From Alphaproteobacteria bacterium (GTDB taxonomy: Bacteria; Pseudomonadota; Alphaproteobacteria; Acetobacterales; Acetobacteraceae), in contig JAPLOI010000053.1 in the NCBI GenBank assembly GCA_026400815.1, positions 32,756 to 96,755 of the forward strand: DNA of 64,000 bases, written 5' to 3'. Each line of letters opens with the position of its first letter. Positions within the stretch are counted from its first letter, which is position 1. Positions 37,262 through 44,939 of this stretch are shown here, in pieces. Below the pieces are notes generated by a model. That model had not been told where the DNA came from. It ran no database searches and saw only the letters and a program-made list of their open reading frames with translations. The position numbers and the translations under genes were made by a program.

Positions 37262-38677
37262 TCAGGCCTCGCGGGCCCAGGCCTCGCGCTTGCGGTAGAT
37301 CGTGCTGGTACCGATACCAAGCCGGCGCGCTGCAAGCTGCAGGTTGCCGCCGCACAGCGCGATGGCGTGCTCCACGTAGCGGCGCTCGATGTTGGACAGT
37401 GGCTCGATGTCCTGCGGGCTTTCGGGCAGGGCGTCGTTGACCGGCATCGCCGGCGGTGCTGGCCCCATGGCGGGCTGGCTTGCCTGGGTGGCGGCAGCAA
37501 GTGGGCCAGTGCCTCGGAGTGGCAGCATCTCCGTGGTTACCAGCGGGCCGTCATGCAGCACGGCGACGTTGCGCACCAGGTTCTCCAGCTGGCGGACATT
37601 GCCCGGCCAGGGATGGCCGAGCAGCCGGGCTTCCACTTCCGGGGCGAAGCCGCGCAGGGCACGGCCTTCCGCGCTGGCGAACCGGGTGAGGAAGTGGCGC
37701 GCGATCAGCAGGATATCCTCGCCGCGGTCGCGCAGCGGCGGCATGTGCAAGGGGATGACAGCGAGGCGGTAGTACAGGTCCTCACGCAGCCTTCCGTTGC
37801 GCATGGCTTCGGCGGGATCACGATTGGTGGCGGCGACGAAGCGGATATCGGCCTGGCGCGGGCGGGTTTCGCCCACGCGGGTGTAGGTGCCGGTCTGGAT
37901 GAAGCGCAGCAGCTTGGCCTGCAGCTGCGGATCCATCTCGCCGAGCTCATCGAGAAAAAGAGTGCCGCCATCGGCGCGCGCGGCAGCCCCCTCCTGGTCC
38001 GCCGTGGCACCGGTGAAGGAGCCCTTGATGTGGCCGAAGATGGTACTTTCCAGCAAATCATGCGGGATGGCGCCGCAGTTGAGCGCCACGAAGGGCCTGT
38101 CCCGGCGCGGGCTGAGGCGATGCAGGGCCTCGGCGGCCACCTCCTTGCCGGTGCCGGAATCCCCGGTGATGAACACGCTGGCGCTGCTGGGGGCGGCGGA
38201 CTGGATAATGCGATACACCGCCTGCATGGCCGGAGAACGGCCGACGAAACCCTCGAACGCGCCATGCTCCAGGGTGCGGCGGAACGTGGTCACCTCCCGC
38301 ACCAGGGCCGCGTTCGCGAGCGCGTTCTGAACGGTGGTGGTCAGGCGGCTGGGGGTGAACGGCTTCACCAGATAGTCGAACGCCCCGGCACGCACCGCAC
38401 GCACGGCGGTGGCGAGGGAGGCGTTGGAGGTCATCACCACCACGGCGGGCGGGGTGGGGCCTTCGCGGATCTCGTCCAGCAAGTCGATCCCGTCGGCATC
38501 GGGCAGGCGCAGGTCCAGCAGCACGCAATCCACCGGCTGGCGGCGCAGCGCGGCCCGCGCCTCGGCGGCATCAACCGCCATCAGCAGGGTGTGGCCCAGC
38601 GGCTCCAGCTGCAGCTGCACCGCGGTGGCGATGGTGGCGCTGTCTTCCACCACCAGGATGGTGCGCGGCTCCGTCAT
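37262..38677 (-). CDS. sigma-54-dependent NtrC-family response regulator
   Basis: 471 residues. The receiver has LVVEDSATIA (acidic pair Glu11/Asp12), the phospho-acceptor Asp55 in CVLLDLRLPDADG and Lys105 in DYLVKPF. The AAA+ domain has Walker A ITGDSGTGKEVAAE, the sigma-54 contact loop GSFTGA (Ser replacing Ala of GAFTGA, a variant also known in LuxO), Walker B GGTLFLDELGEM and an arginine finger region WPGNVRQLENL. A Pro-rich linker leads to a Fis-type helix-turn-helix NLQLAARRLGIGTSTIYRKRE. It should activate RpoN promoters when phosphorylated. The kinase gene faces it convergently (4 bases apart); the HPt gene upstream overlaps by ATGA; a sigma-54 promoter lies 840 bases away at 39516. 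Confidence 0.94.
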   Translation of the reverse strand: MTEPRTILVVEDSATIATAVQLQLEPLGHTLLMAVDAAEARAALRRQPVDCVLLDLRLPDADGIDLLDEIREGPTPPAVVVMTSNASLATAVRAVRAGAFDYLVKPFTPSRLTTTVQNALANAALVREVTTFRRTLEHGAFEGFVGRSPAMQAVYRIIQSAAPSSASVFITGDSGTGKEVAAEALHRLSPRRDRPFVALNCGAIPHDLLESTIFGHIKGSFTGATADQEGAAARADGGTLFLDELGEMDPQLQAKLLRFIQTGTYTRVGETRPRQADIRFVAATNRDPAEAMRNGRLREDLYYRLAVIPLHMPPLRDRGEDILLIARHFLTRFASAEGRALRGFAPEVEARLLGHPWPGNVRQLENLVRNVAVLHDGPLVTTEMLPLRGTGPLAAATQASQPAMGPAPPAMPVNDALPESPQDIEPLSNIERRYVEHAIALCGGNLQLAARRLGIGTSTIYRKREAWAREA

Positions 38678-39363
38678 GCCGAGTTGGCCAGTGCCTGCAG
38701 GGCATCGAAGTCGCGGATGGCCACTTCCTGCAGGGCCAGCAGGTCGGGCACCAAGTCCGCCAGCGGGCGGGTCAGGTCGGCGTGCTCCAGAACACGGGCA
38801 AGGCGCACCACCTCCGGCAGGCCGACATTCAGCGCCGCGCCGGCCAGGGCATGCGCCTCATGCGAAAGCCGCGTGCGGTCGGCGGCGGCGTGGGCGGTGA
38901 CGATGGCGGCCAGGCGGATCGGCGCCTCGGCCAGGAACACGGCGGAGATGCGCTTGAAGGCCGGGCTGTCCGGCGCGCCCCACAGCTCCGCGATCGCCGC
39001 GATATCCGGCCCACCATCGATCGGCGGGAGGAGCGGAGCGAGACAATCCTCGACCGCATTTCGCAGCGCCTGGGCCTGGATCGGCCGGGCGAGGATGGGA
39101 CCGGCGGATACCTGGCCCGGGGAGACAAGTGTCAGCCGCGGCACGCTGGCCCCCGGCAGCGCGAAGGCGGCATCCGCAATCAGCAGGTCGAAGGGAGCAG
39201 CCGCCAAGGCGGCCAGGGCGGCGGCTTCGGTGCGCACGGCCTCGGCCTGATGGCCCCAGCCACGCAGCCAGGCGGCGATCGCAAGGCCCACGGTGGGGCT
39301 GCGCTCGGCCACAAGGCAGCGGGCCGGGCCGAAAATGGTCGGCGACATGGCGGAACGTGGCAT
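38674..39363 (-). CDS. HPt phosphotransfer protein with degenerate receiver-like N-terminus
   Basis: 229 residues from the ATG at 39363 (a TTG at 39393 or ATG at 39348 are alternatives). Residues 10-105 look like a receiver (CLVAERSPTVGLAIAAWLRGWGHQAEAV, FDLLIADAAF, LARPIQAQALRNAV) but lack the acidic pair and the usual Asp-x-x-x-P pattern. Residues 120-229 form a helical HPt domain with SHEAHALAGAALNVGL, where His171 is the expected phosphoryl carrier. It is translationally coupled to the NtrC-type regulator (ATGA overlap), so it is the likely bridge between the hybrid kinase, whose own HPt has lost the His, and the regulator. Start choice is uncertain. Confidence 0.8.
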   Translation of the reverse strand: MPRSAMSPTIFGPARCLVAERSPTVGLAIAAWLRGWGHQAEAVRTEAAALAALAAAPFDLLIADAAFALPGASVPRLTLVSPGQVSAGPILARPIQAQALRNAVEDCLAPLLPPIDGGPDIAAIAELWGAPDSPAFKRISAVFLAEAPIRLAAIVTAHAAADRTRLSHEAHALAGAALNVGLPEVVRLARVLEHADLTRPLADLVPDLLALQEVAIRDFDALQALANSA

Positions 39364-39428
39364 GGGGGGGTCCAGGTGCGGTTCAGGGCACAAAATGTAT
39401 CCCAGTATGACAGGGCGTTTCTCATTTT

Positions 39429-39443
39429 GGGAAGAGCCTTCCC
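39429..39443. promoter_or_regulatory. inverted repeat, candidate upstream activator site
   Basis: GGGAAG (39429-39434) and CTTCCC (39438-39443), spaced by 3 bases, lie about 75-90 bases upstream of the sigma-54 -24 element, a usual distance for an NtrC-type enhancer. Only one good copy is seen, with related CCCGAAAC fragments nearby. Confidence 0.3.
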
Positions 39444-39515
39444 GAAACGGGGGGCAATTACTGCCGGGAGGGGCCGATTTCGGGTGAATTAACCCCCTGG
39501 TGAGGCCCCAGGCTC

Positions 39516-39530
39516 TGGCACGGCGATTGC
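39516..39530 (+). promoter_or_regulatory. sigma-54 (RpoN) promoter of the CtrA-like gene
   Basis: TGGCAC (39516-39521), GGCGA, TTGC (39527-39530) matches the TGGCAC-N5-TTGC consensus, with invariant GG (39517-39518) and GC (39529-39530) exactly 10 bases apart. It predicts a start near 39541 and a 35-base leader before the ATG at 39576. A TTAACC half-site (CtrA-type) lies 22 bases upstream at 39489-39494. Confidence 0.8.
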
Positions 39531-39575
39531 CTAACGAGACGTATCTTCCCGTTCGGCTCTCACGAGGTCTTCACC

Positions 39576-40304
39576 ATGCGCGTTCTTCTTGCGGATCAGG
39601 ATTTCTCCACCGGCCGTGGCATCCGGGCCATGCTGTTGCAGTCCGGCTTCACGGTGGCGACCATCGAGGAGATGGACGACGTGCCCAGCTACGCCCGCCA
39701 CGAGGATTTCGATGTTATCCTGATGGTAACGCCGCGCCAGGCGCAGGACCCCTACGCGATGGTGGCCGCCGTCCGCCGCGCGGGCGTCACCGCCCCGATC
39801 ATGCTGGTGGGTGCCGGCCAGTCGCTGGATGTGGTGCGCGGGCTGAACGCCGGTGCCGATGAGCTGGTGCGCATGCCGGTGGAAGGCACCGAGCTGGTGG
39901 CGCGCTGCCGGGCCCTGGCGCGCCGTTCGCGCGGCTTCGCCCGCCGGGAGCTGACCGTCGGTGCGCTGACCCTGGACCTGGAAGCGCGCGAGGCGCGCGT
40001 GTTCGGCCGCCCGGTGAACCTTACCGGCAAGGAATTCGCGGTGCTGGAGCTGCTGACGCTCCGCCGCCGCCAGGTGGTCCGCAAGGACGCGATGCTGAGC
40101 CAGCTCTACTCGATCGACGAGGCCGAGCCGGACCAGAAGATCATCGACGTGTTCATCTGCAAGCTGCGCAAGAAGCTGGCCGCCGCCGGCGCCGCTGGGC
40201 TGATCTCCACCGTGTGGGGCGCGGGCTACCGGCTGGAGCAACTCGCGGCGTCTGACGATACCCTGGCGCCGCGCGGCGCGACGGAACTGCGCCTCGTCTC
40301 CTGA
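39576..40304 (+). CDS. CtrA-like OmpR-family regulator with non-phosphorylatable pseudo-receiver
   Basis: 242 residues. The DNA-binding half (about 120-225) closely follows the cell-cycle regulator CtrA: VNLTGKEFAVLELLTLRR, KIIDVFICKLRKKL and STVWGAGYRLEQ. The receiver half keeps CtrA's start MRVLLADQDF, but the phospho-acceptor position is Val51 (FDVILMVTPRQ where CtrA has YDIILLDLNLPD), and the conserved Lys is Met (LVRMPVEG). It is therefore an atypical, probably phosphorylation-independent regulator whose activity would follow its amount. That amount appears set by the sigma-54 promoter at 39516 and, by inference, the adjacent NtrC-type activator. It is unlikely to be the main CtrA, which keeps Asp51. 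Length matches CtrA (231) plus a short tail. Confidence 0.9.
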   Translation: MRVLLADQDFSTGRGIRAMLLQSGFTVATIEEMDDVPSYARHEDFDVILMVTPRQAQDPYAMVAAVRRAGVTAPIMLVGAGQSLDVVRGLNAGADELVRMPVEGTELVARCRALARRSRGFARRELTVGALTLDLEAREARVFGRPVNLTGKEFAVLELLTLRRRQVVRKDAMLSQLYSIDEAEPDQKIIDVFICKLRKKLAAAGAAGLISTVWGAGYRLEQLAASDDTLAPRGATELRLVS

Positions 40305-40350
40305 TCCCGCCCGGCATGCTAGGGTTCCGCCCGTCGAACGGAGGAACCCG

Positions 40351-40944
40351 ATGCGCCTGATCCTGGCCAGCCAGTCGCGCTTCCGCGCCGGATTGCTTGC
40401 GGCGGCGGGGGTGGCAGTGGAAACGATGCCCGCGCATGTGGACGAGGCAGACGTAAAGCAGGCCGCCCGGGCCGAAGGCGCCTCCGCCGAGGAAACCGCG
40501 CTGCTGCTGGCCAGCCTGAAGGCCGAGCGGATCGCCCGGCGGCACCCCGATGCACTGGTGATCGGCGGCGACCAGATGCTGGTGTGCGAAGGCACCTGGT
40601 TCGACAAGCCGCCCGACATGGCGGCGGCGCGGGCGCAGCTTCTGGCGCTGCGCGGCAAGGCACACACGCTGGTCACCGCCGTGCTGTGCCAGCGCGGCGA
40701 CCAGCGCGTCTGGCAGCATATCGCCAAGCCAAGGCTGGTGATGCGCGATTTCTCCGAGGCGTTCCTGGACCAGTACCTGGCGCTGGAAGGCGAGGTGCTG
40801 ACCACCACGGTCGGCGCCTATCGCGTCGAGGGGCCGGGCCTGCAGCTGTTCGACCGCATCGAGGGCGAGCATTCCGAGATCGTGGGGCTGCCGATGCTCG
40901 CGCTGCTGGGGTTCCTGCGGCAGCACGGGGTGCTGGTACGCTGA
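40351..40944 (+). CDS. maf: Maf-like nucleoside triphosphate pyrophosphatase
   Basis: 197 residues. Begins LILASQSRFRAGLLAAAG, the Maf substrate loop (S-x-S-x-x-R), with AHVDEADVK near residue 29, VIGGDQMLVCEG (catalytic Asp, Gln) near 70 and KAHTLVTAV near 101. Family members hydrolyse modified or canonical NTPs (m7GTP, dTTP, UTP) as house-cleaning enzymes or septum inhibitors. In Caulobacter maf is the second gene from the origin, after the PPSR homologue, so its position here supports the origin call despite the inserted island. Confidence 0.93.
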   Translation: MRLILASQSRFRAGLLAAAGVAVETMPAHVDEADVKQAARAEGASAEETALLLASLKAERIARRHPDALVIGGDQMLVCEGTWFDKPPDMAAARAQLLALRGKAHTLVTAVLCQRGDQRVWQHIAKPRLVMRDFSEAFLDQYLALEGEVLTTTVGAYRVEGPGLQLFDRIEGEHSEIVGLPMLALLGFLRQHGVLVR

Positions 40945-41011
40945 TGTGGTCTGGCCGGTAGCGCCGAAATCGGTCCTACCCGTCGGGCCAATCGCGGCCC
41001 AGCCTGCCGAT

Positions 41012-41665
41012 ATGAGCACCCCCACACCGCCCCCGACCGATTTCGTCCGCACCCGGCGCATGCATGAGCGCGGGCGCTACGACAAGGAGACCATCCACAC
41101 CATCCTGGATGCCTCCCCGCTCTGCCATGTCGGCCACCTCATCGAGGGGCGGCCGGTGGTGATACCCACCTTCCACTGGCGCGTGGGCGACACGGTGTTC
41201 TGGCATGGCAGCTCAGCCAGCCGCATGGTGCGCGCCAACGCCGCCGGCGGGCAGGTCTGCCTCACCGTCACGATCATGGACGGCTACGTGCTGGCGCGCT
41301 CCGGCTACAACCACTCGGTGAACTACCGCTCCGTGATGTGCTTCGGCACGCCCCGCCTGGTCACCGACCCCGACGAGACGATGGCGACGCTGAAGGCCTT
41401 CATGGACAAGCTGGTGCCCGGCCGCTGGGAAGGCCTGCGCCCGCCGAACGAGCGCGAGATGAAGGCCACCGCGGTTCTGGCGATGGAAATCGACGAGGCC
41501 TCCGCCAAGGTGCGCGCCGCCCCCCCGGGCGACGACCCGGGCGACGAGACCTGGCCGATCTGGGGCGGCGTTCTGCCGGTGCACACCGCCGCCGGGGCGC
41601 CGGAGCCCGATAAGTATGTGGAAGGCCGGTTCGAAGCCCCCGCCACCCCCTTCGCGAAGCGGTAG
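41012..41665 (+). CDS. pyridoxamine 5'-phosphate oxidase family (FMN-binding) protein
   Basis: 217 residues from the ATG at 41012; the frame extends to 40946 but the extension is Pro/Ala filler. RRMHERGRYDKETIHTILDASPLCHVGHLIEGRPVVIP is typical of the NimA-like/FMN split-barrel group, with GRYDKETIHTILD, HVG and a later HWRVGDTVFWHGSSAS segment. Likely a flavin- or heme-binding oxidoreductase of unknown substrate; related proteins include nitroimidazole reductases. Not PdxH, which is more conserved. Single gene, followed by tRNA-Ala. Confidence 0.8.
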   Translation: MSTPTPPPTDFVRTRRMHERGRYDKETIHTILDASPLCHVGHLIEGRPVVIPTFHWRVGDTVFWHGSSASRMVRANAAGGQVCLTVTIMDGYVLARSGYNHSVNYRSVMCFGTPRLVTDPDETMATLKAFMDKLVPGRWEGLRPPNEREMKATAVLAMEIDEASAKVRAAPPGDDPGDETWPIWGGVLPVHTAAGAPEPDKYVEGRFEAPATPFAKR

Positions 41666-41710
41666 CGCGCGCGCAACCCTGCCCGCCGCTCGATAAAGGG
41701 CGAGAGGCAC

Positions 41711-41739
41711 TTGATCGCGTGTGGTAGGGGGGATATATG
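41711..41739 (+). promoter_or_regulatory. promoter of tRNA-Ala
   Basis: TTGATC (41711-41716), 17-base spacer, TATATG (41734-41739); the -10 ends 15 bases before the mature tRNA 5' end. Confidence 0.65.
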
Positions 41740-41754
41740 CGCGCCTCCGGTAGC

Positions 41755-41830
41755 GGGGCCATAGCTCAGCTGGGAGAGCGCCTGAATGGCATTCAGGAGG
41801 TCAGCGGTTCGATCCCGCTTGGCTCCACCA
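41755..41830 (+). tRNA. tRNA-Ala (GGC)
   Basis: A 76-base cloverleaf with encoded CCA. Acceptor GGGGCCA/TGGCTCC with one G-T, D-stem GCTC/GAGC, anticodon stem CCTGA/TCAGG with loop ATGGCAT giving anticodon GGC (reads GCC/GCT), T-loop GGTTCGATCCC. GCC is very frequent in this window, consistent with a dedicated tRNA gene with its own promoter and terminator. Confidence 0.95.
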
Positions 41831-41839
41831 CCGCACCAC

Positions 41840-41880
41840 AGGGGTCGCGCGGCATTTGCCGCTGCGACCCCTTTGTTTTT
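41840..41880 (+). terminator. intrinsic terminator after tRNA-Ala
   Basis: AGGGGTCGC...GCGACCCCT forms a 9-pair stem with inner GCGGCA/TGCCGC pairing and a TTT loop, followed by TTTGTTTTTG. Confidence 0.8.
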
Positions 41881-41890
41881 GCTCCTGCGC

Positions 41891-42202
41891 GTGGGGCTGG
41901 CCCTCACGCTGCTGGGGCTATCGCCCCCCTCGGGGCCCCGCCCCGATCCCGCGCTGGCGATGGCGCTGGCGGCCGGGGCGCTGTGCCAGGCCGACGGGCC
42001 AGACGGCGGGCCGCAGAATCATTCGCACGAGGCATGCCTGGCGTGCCCTGGTACCCTGCCAGCGGCCGGGCTCGCCTGGGAGCCGGTTGTGCCCATGCGC
42101 CGGATGAACCACACCGCAGCCGTGGCTCCCGCTGGGAAGGCAACGCCTGCCGTGGGATGGGCGGCCTATGCCTCCCGTGCGCCGCCCGGGTTGGCTGGCT
42201 GA
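41891..42202 (+). CDS. DUF2946-type Cys/His-containing exported or membrane protein (start uncertain)
   Basis: The frame is open from inside the tRNA-Ala gene, so the start must be later. GTG at 41891 opens VGLALTLLGLSPPSG, a hydrophobic signal-like segment, giving about 103 residues; TTG codons at the end of the terminator T-run are alternatives. The middle holds LCQADG and NHSHEACLACPGTLPAAG, a Cys/His arrangement as in DUF2946 proteins that often sit next to copper-handling genes. The downstream gene is a PCu(A)C copper chaperone, which fits. Role in copper handling is inference; gene reality is moderately supported. Confidence 0.5.
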   Translation: MGLALTLLGLSPPSGPRPDPALAMALAAGALCQADGPDGGPQNHSHEACLACPGTLPAAGLAWEPVVPMRRMNHTAAVAPAGKATPAVGWAAYASRAPPGLAG

Positions 42203-42260
42203 TCCAACCCGATTCCAGCGTTCATGCGGCGCCCTGCGGGGCGCGATAGGATTTCTGCAC

Positions 42261-42722
42261 ATGCGACATGTTGTTCTCGCCGCCGCGGCCCTGCTGGGCC
42301 TGGCCGCTTCCATCCCCCCTGCCCTGGCCCAAGCCCCCGTGGTGGAAGTGACCGAGGCCTGGGCCCGCGCCACCACGTCCTCCGCACGCTCGGGCGGTGC
42401 GTTCCTCACGCTGAAGGCCATCGGCGCCGCCGACCGCGTGGTCTCGGCCAGCTCCCCCGTTGCCGAAAAGGTGGAACTGCACGAGACCGTACGGGACGGC
42501 AACGTGATGCGGATGCGCGAGGTGCAACACCTGCCGGTGCCGGTGGGGCAGGCCGTGGTGCTGCAGCCGGGCAGCCTCCACATCATGCTGATCGGCCTGA
42601 AGAAGCAGCTGAATCGCGGCGACAGCTTCCCGCTCACGATCACCTTCGAGAAGGCACCGCCGGTAACCACGACAGTTACGGTGCAGGCGGCCGGGGCCGG
42701 GGGGATGGGGCACAGGCACTAA
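42261..42722 (+). CDS. periplasmic copper chaperone PCu(A)C
   Basis: 153 residues from the ATG at 42261 with a clean signal peptide (MRHVVLAAAALLGLAASIPPALAQA). The mature domain carries the copper ligands in order: VELHETVRDGNVMRMREV (His and Met) and GSLHIMLIGLKKQL (His-x-Met), the H-Mx10-M-x21-H-x-M type pattern that binds Cu(I) and delivers it to the CuA/CuB sites of cytochrome oxidase. Tail GGMGHRH may be an extra metal ligand. Its TAA stop is the first triplet of family-1 element D. Pairs with the DUF2946-type protein upstream. Confidence 0.92.
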   Translation: MRHVVLAAAALLGLAASIPPALAQAPVVEVTEAWARATTSSARSGGAFLTLKAIGAADRVVSASSPVAEKVELHETVRDGNVMRMREVQHLPVPVGQAVVLQPGSLHIMLIGLKKQLNRGDSFPLTITFEKAPPVTTTVTVQAAGAGGMGHRH

Positions 42723-42848
42723 GCAAGCGGTTCTTTTTTGAAAAAAAGAACCAAAAAACTTTTATACCTTTGCGCCGTGGTTATCCTCGGCGCAAAGGAA
42801 TGAAAGTCTTTTTGCTTCTTTTTCTTCAGAAAAAGAAGGCGCTTGCTT
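42720..42848. repeat. family-1 palindromic intergenic element, copy D
   Basis: TAAGCAAGC at the left (the stop codon of the copper chaperone) and GCTTGCTT at the right. The arms match copies A and B, with the GGTTCTTTTTT/AAAAAAAGAACC and CTTCTTTTT/AAAAAGAAG hairpins. The core has perfect 10-base arms CCTTTGCGCC (42767-42776) and GGCGCAAAGG (42789-42798) around 12 bases. Lies between convergent stops of the chaperone gene and kup. Confidence 0.88.
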
Positions 42849-42852
42849 CGTT

Positions 42853-44751
42853 CTAGATCGCCACCCTAACCCCAAGCTCCACCACCCGATCCGTCGGGAT
42901 GCGGAAGAACTCGGTGGCGGAGATGGCATTGCGCGCCATCACCAGGAACAGCCACAGCCGCCAGATCGGCATCTTGGGCCGCGCCGCCGCCACCAGGGTT
43001 TCGCGGCCCAGGAAGTAGCTGGCCTGCAGCGGGTCGAAATCCAGCCCCTCGGCGTCCGAAATGGCGGCGAGGTCCCGCGGCAGATGCGGGCTTTCCATGA
43101 AGCCGTAGCGGATGATCACCCGGTGAATGCCGTCGGACATCTTCGTCACGGTCGCGCGTTCCGCGGCCGGAACGGAGGGCATGTCCTCGTTGGCGACGGT
43201 CACGAAGAGCACGCGCTCGTGCAGCACCTTGTTGTGCTTCAGGTTGTGCAGCAGCGCGCCGGGCACGTAGTCCGAATTGCCGGTCATGAAGATCGCCATC
43301 CCAGGCACGCGGATGGTGCGCGATTGCGGCAGCCGGGCGAGGAAGCTCGAAAGCGGCAGGGAATCCTGCTTCCAGCGATCCAGCAGCAGGTCCCGCCCGC
43401 GCTTCCAGCTGGTCATCATCGCCATCAGCGCGAGGCCCAGCACCAGCGGCACCCAGCCGCCCTGGGGCACCTTCAGCACGTTGGCGCCGAAGTAGATCAG
43501 GTCCAGCACGAAGAAGGCCCCGAAGACCGACAGCACCGTGGAACGGCGCCAGCCGAAATGGCGCCGGAACACCACGGCGGCCAGCACGCTGGTGCACAGG
43601 AACGTGCCGGTCACCGCGATGCCATAGGCGGCGGCCAGGTTGTCACTGGTCTGGAACACCAGCACCAGGATCACCACGCCCACCATCAGCGCCCAGTTCA
43701 CCTGCGGCAGGTAGATCTGGCCTTCCTCGGAGGAGGAGGTGTGCCGCACCGTCAGCCGCGGCAGGAAGCCCAGCTGCATGCACTGCCGCGCCACCGAATA
43801 GGCCCCGGAGATCATCGCCTGGCTGGCGATCACGGTGGCGGCGGTGGCGAGCAGCACCAACGGCAGGCGGAACCACTCCGGCGCCAGCAGGAAGAACGGG
43901 TTCTGCATCGCCTCGGGATGGGCCAGCACCAGGGCACCTTGGCCGAAATAGTTCAGCACCAGGCACGGCAGCACGAAATACAGCCACGCCATCTGGATCG
44001 GCCGCGCGCCGAAATGCCCCATGTCGGCATACAGCGCCTCCGCCCCGGTCACGGCCAGCACAACGGAGCCGAGGGCCACCAGGGACAGCCACTGGTGATG
44101 CGTGATGGCATAGAACGCGTAGGTGGGGGAAAGGGCGAGCAGCACGGACGGGTTCGCCACGATCTCCACGACCCCCAGCACGCCGAGAACCAGGAACCAC
44201 ACCAGAGTGATGGGCCCGAACAGCTTGCCCATCACGCCGGTGCCGCGCCACTGGATCAGGAACAGGCCAAGGATCACCACCAGCGAAATGGGGATCACCG
44301 CCTTGTGCAGGCGCGGATCAACGATCTGCAGGCCCTCCACCGCGGAAAGCACGGAGATCGCCGGCGTGATCACGCCGTCGCCGAAGAACAGGCAGGCCCC
44401 GGCAATGCCGACAAGCGTGAGGCCGGCACGCAACCGCAGGTTCTGCACACCGCGCTGCGCCAGGGCCATCAAGGCCAGGATGCCACCCTCGCCGCGGTTG
44501 TCTGCCCGCATGATGATCAGGACGTATTTCACCGTCACGACCAGGATCAGCGACCAGAAGATCATCGAGAGGATGCCGAGCACATCCTTCGAATCAATCC
44601 CGTCGTGCTTGAAATGCTCCAGCGTGGCCTTGAAGGCGTACAGCGGCGAGGTGCCGATGTCGCCATAGACAACGCCGAGCACGCCGAGCAGCACGCCGAT
44701 GTGCAGCGGCGCCGGGCGCAGCGTAGTGGCCGATGGGTCGGTGGGGGTCAT
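42853..44751 (-). CDS. kup: low-affinity potassium uptake protein Kup
   Basis: 632 residues from the ATG at 44751 (an upstream ATG at 44805 adds 18 non-homologous-looking residues). Twelve or so membrane helices; the first contains [20 protein letters not shown], the Kup signature with the essential [26 protein letters not shown] [12 protein letters not shown] and [20 protein letters not shown] follow, and then a C-terminal cytoplasmic domain of about 170 residues. A K+/H+ symporter of the inner membrane. Monocistronic; its stop abuts element D. Confidence 0.95.
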   Translation of the reverse strand: MTPTDPSATTLRPAPLHIGVLLGVLGVVYGDIGTSPLYAFKATLEHFKHDGIDSKDVLGILSMIFWSLILVVTVKYVLIIMRADNRGEGGILALMALAQRGVQNLRLRAGLTLVGIAGACLFFGDGVITPAISVLSAVEGLQIVDPRLHKAVIPISLVVILGLFLIQWRGTGVMGKLFGPITLVWFLVLGVLGVVEIVANPSVLLALSPTYAFYAITHHQWLSLVALGSVVLAVTGAEALYADMGHFGARPIQMAWLYFVLPCLVLNYFGQGALVLAHPEAMQNPFFLLAPEWFRLPLVLLATAATVIASQAMISGAYSVARQCMQLGFLPRLTVRHTSSSEEGQIYLPQVNWALMVGVVILVLVFQTSDNLAAAYGIAVTGTFLCTSVLAAVVFRRHFGWRRSTVLSVFGAFFVLDLIYFGANVLKVPQGGWVPLVLGLALMAMMTSWKRGRDLLLDRWKQDSLPLSSFLARLPQSRTIRVPGMAIFMTGNSDYVPGALLHNLKHNKVLHERVLFVTVANEDMPSVPAAERATVTKMSDGIHRVIIRYGFMESPHLPRDLAAISDAEGLDFDPLQASYFLGRETLVAAARPKMPIWRLWLFLVMARNAISATEFFRIPTDRVVELGVRVAI

Positions 44752-44939
44752 GGCTATGCCGGGCTCCGCGGCGAGCGAGGGCCGTATGGCGTGGCGTGCT
44801 GGCACGGCATCATGCAGCGGCCCTCTGATGGCGGGCGCGTCCTGCCCACGACCGATTGGTTACGCTGCACTGCGGCATCGTGCAAGGCGCGGCGCGCGGA
44901 TCAGCCCCGCAGGCGGGGCGCAAGGGCTGGCACCGGGGC

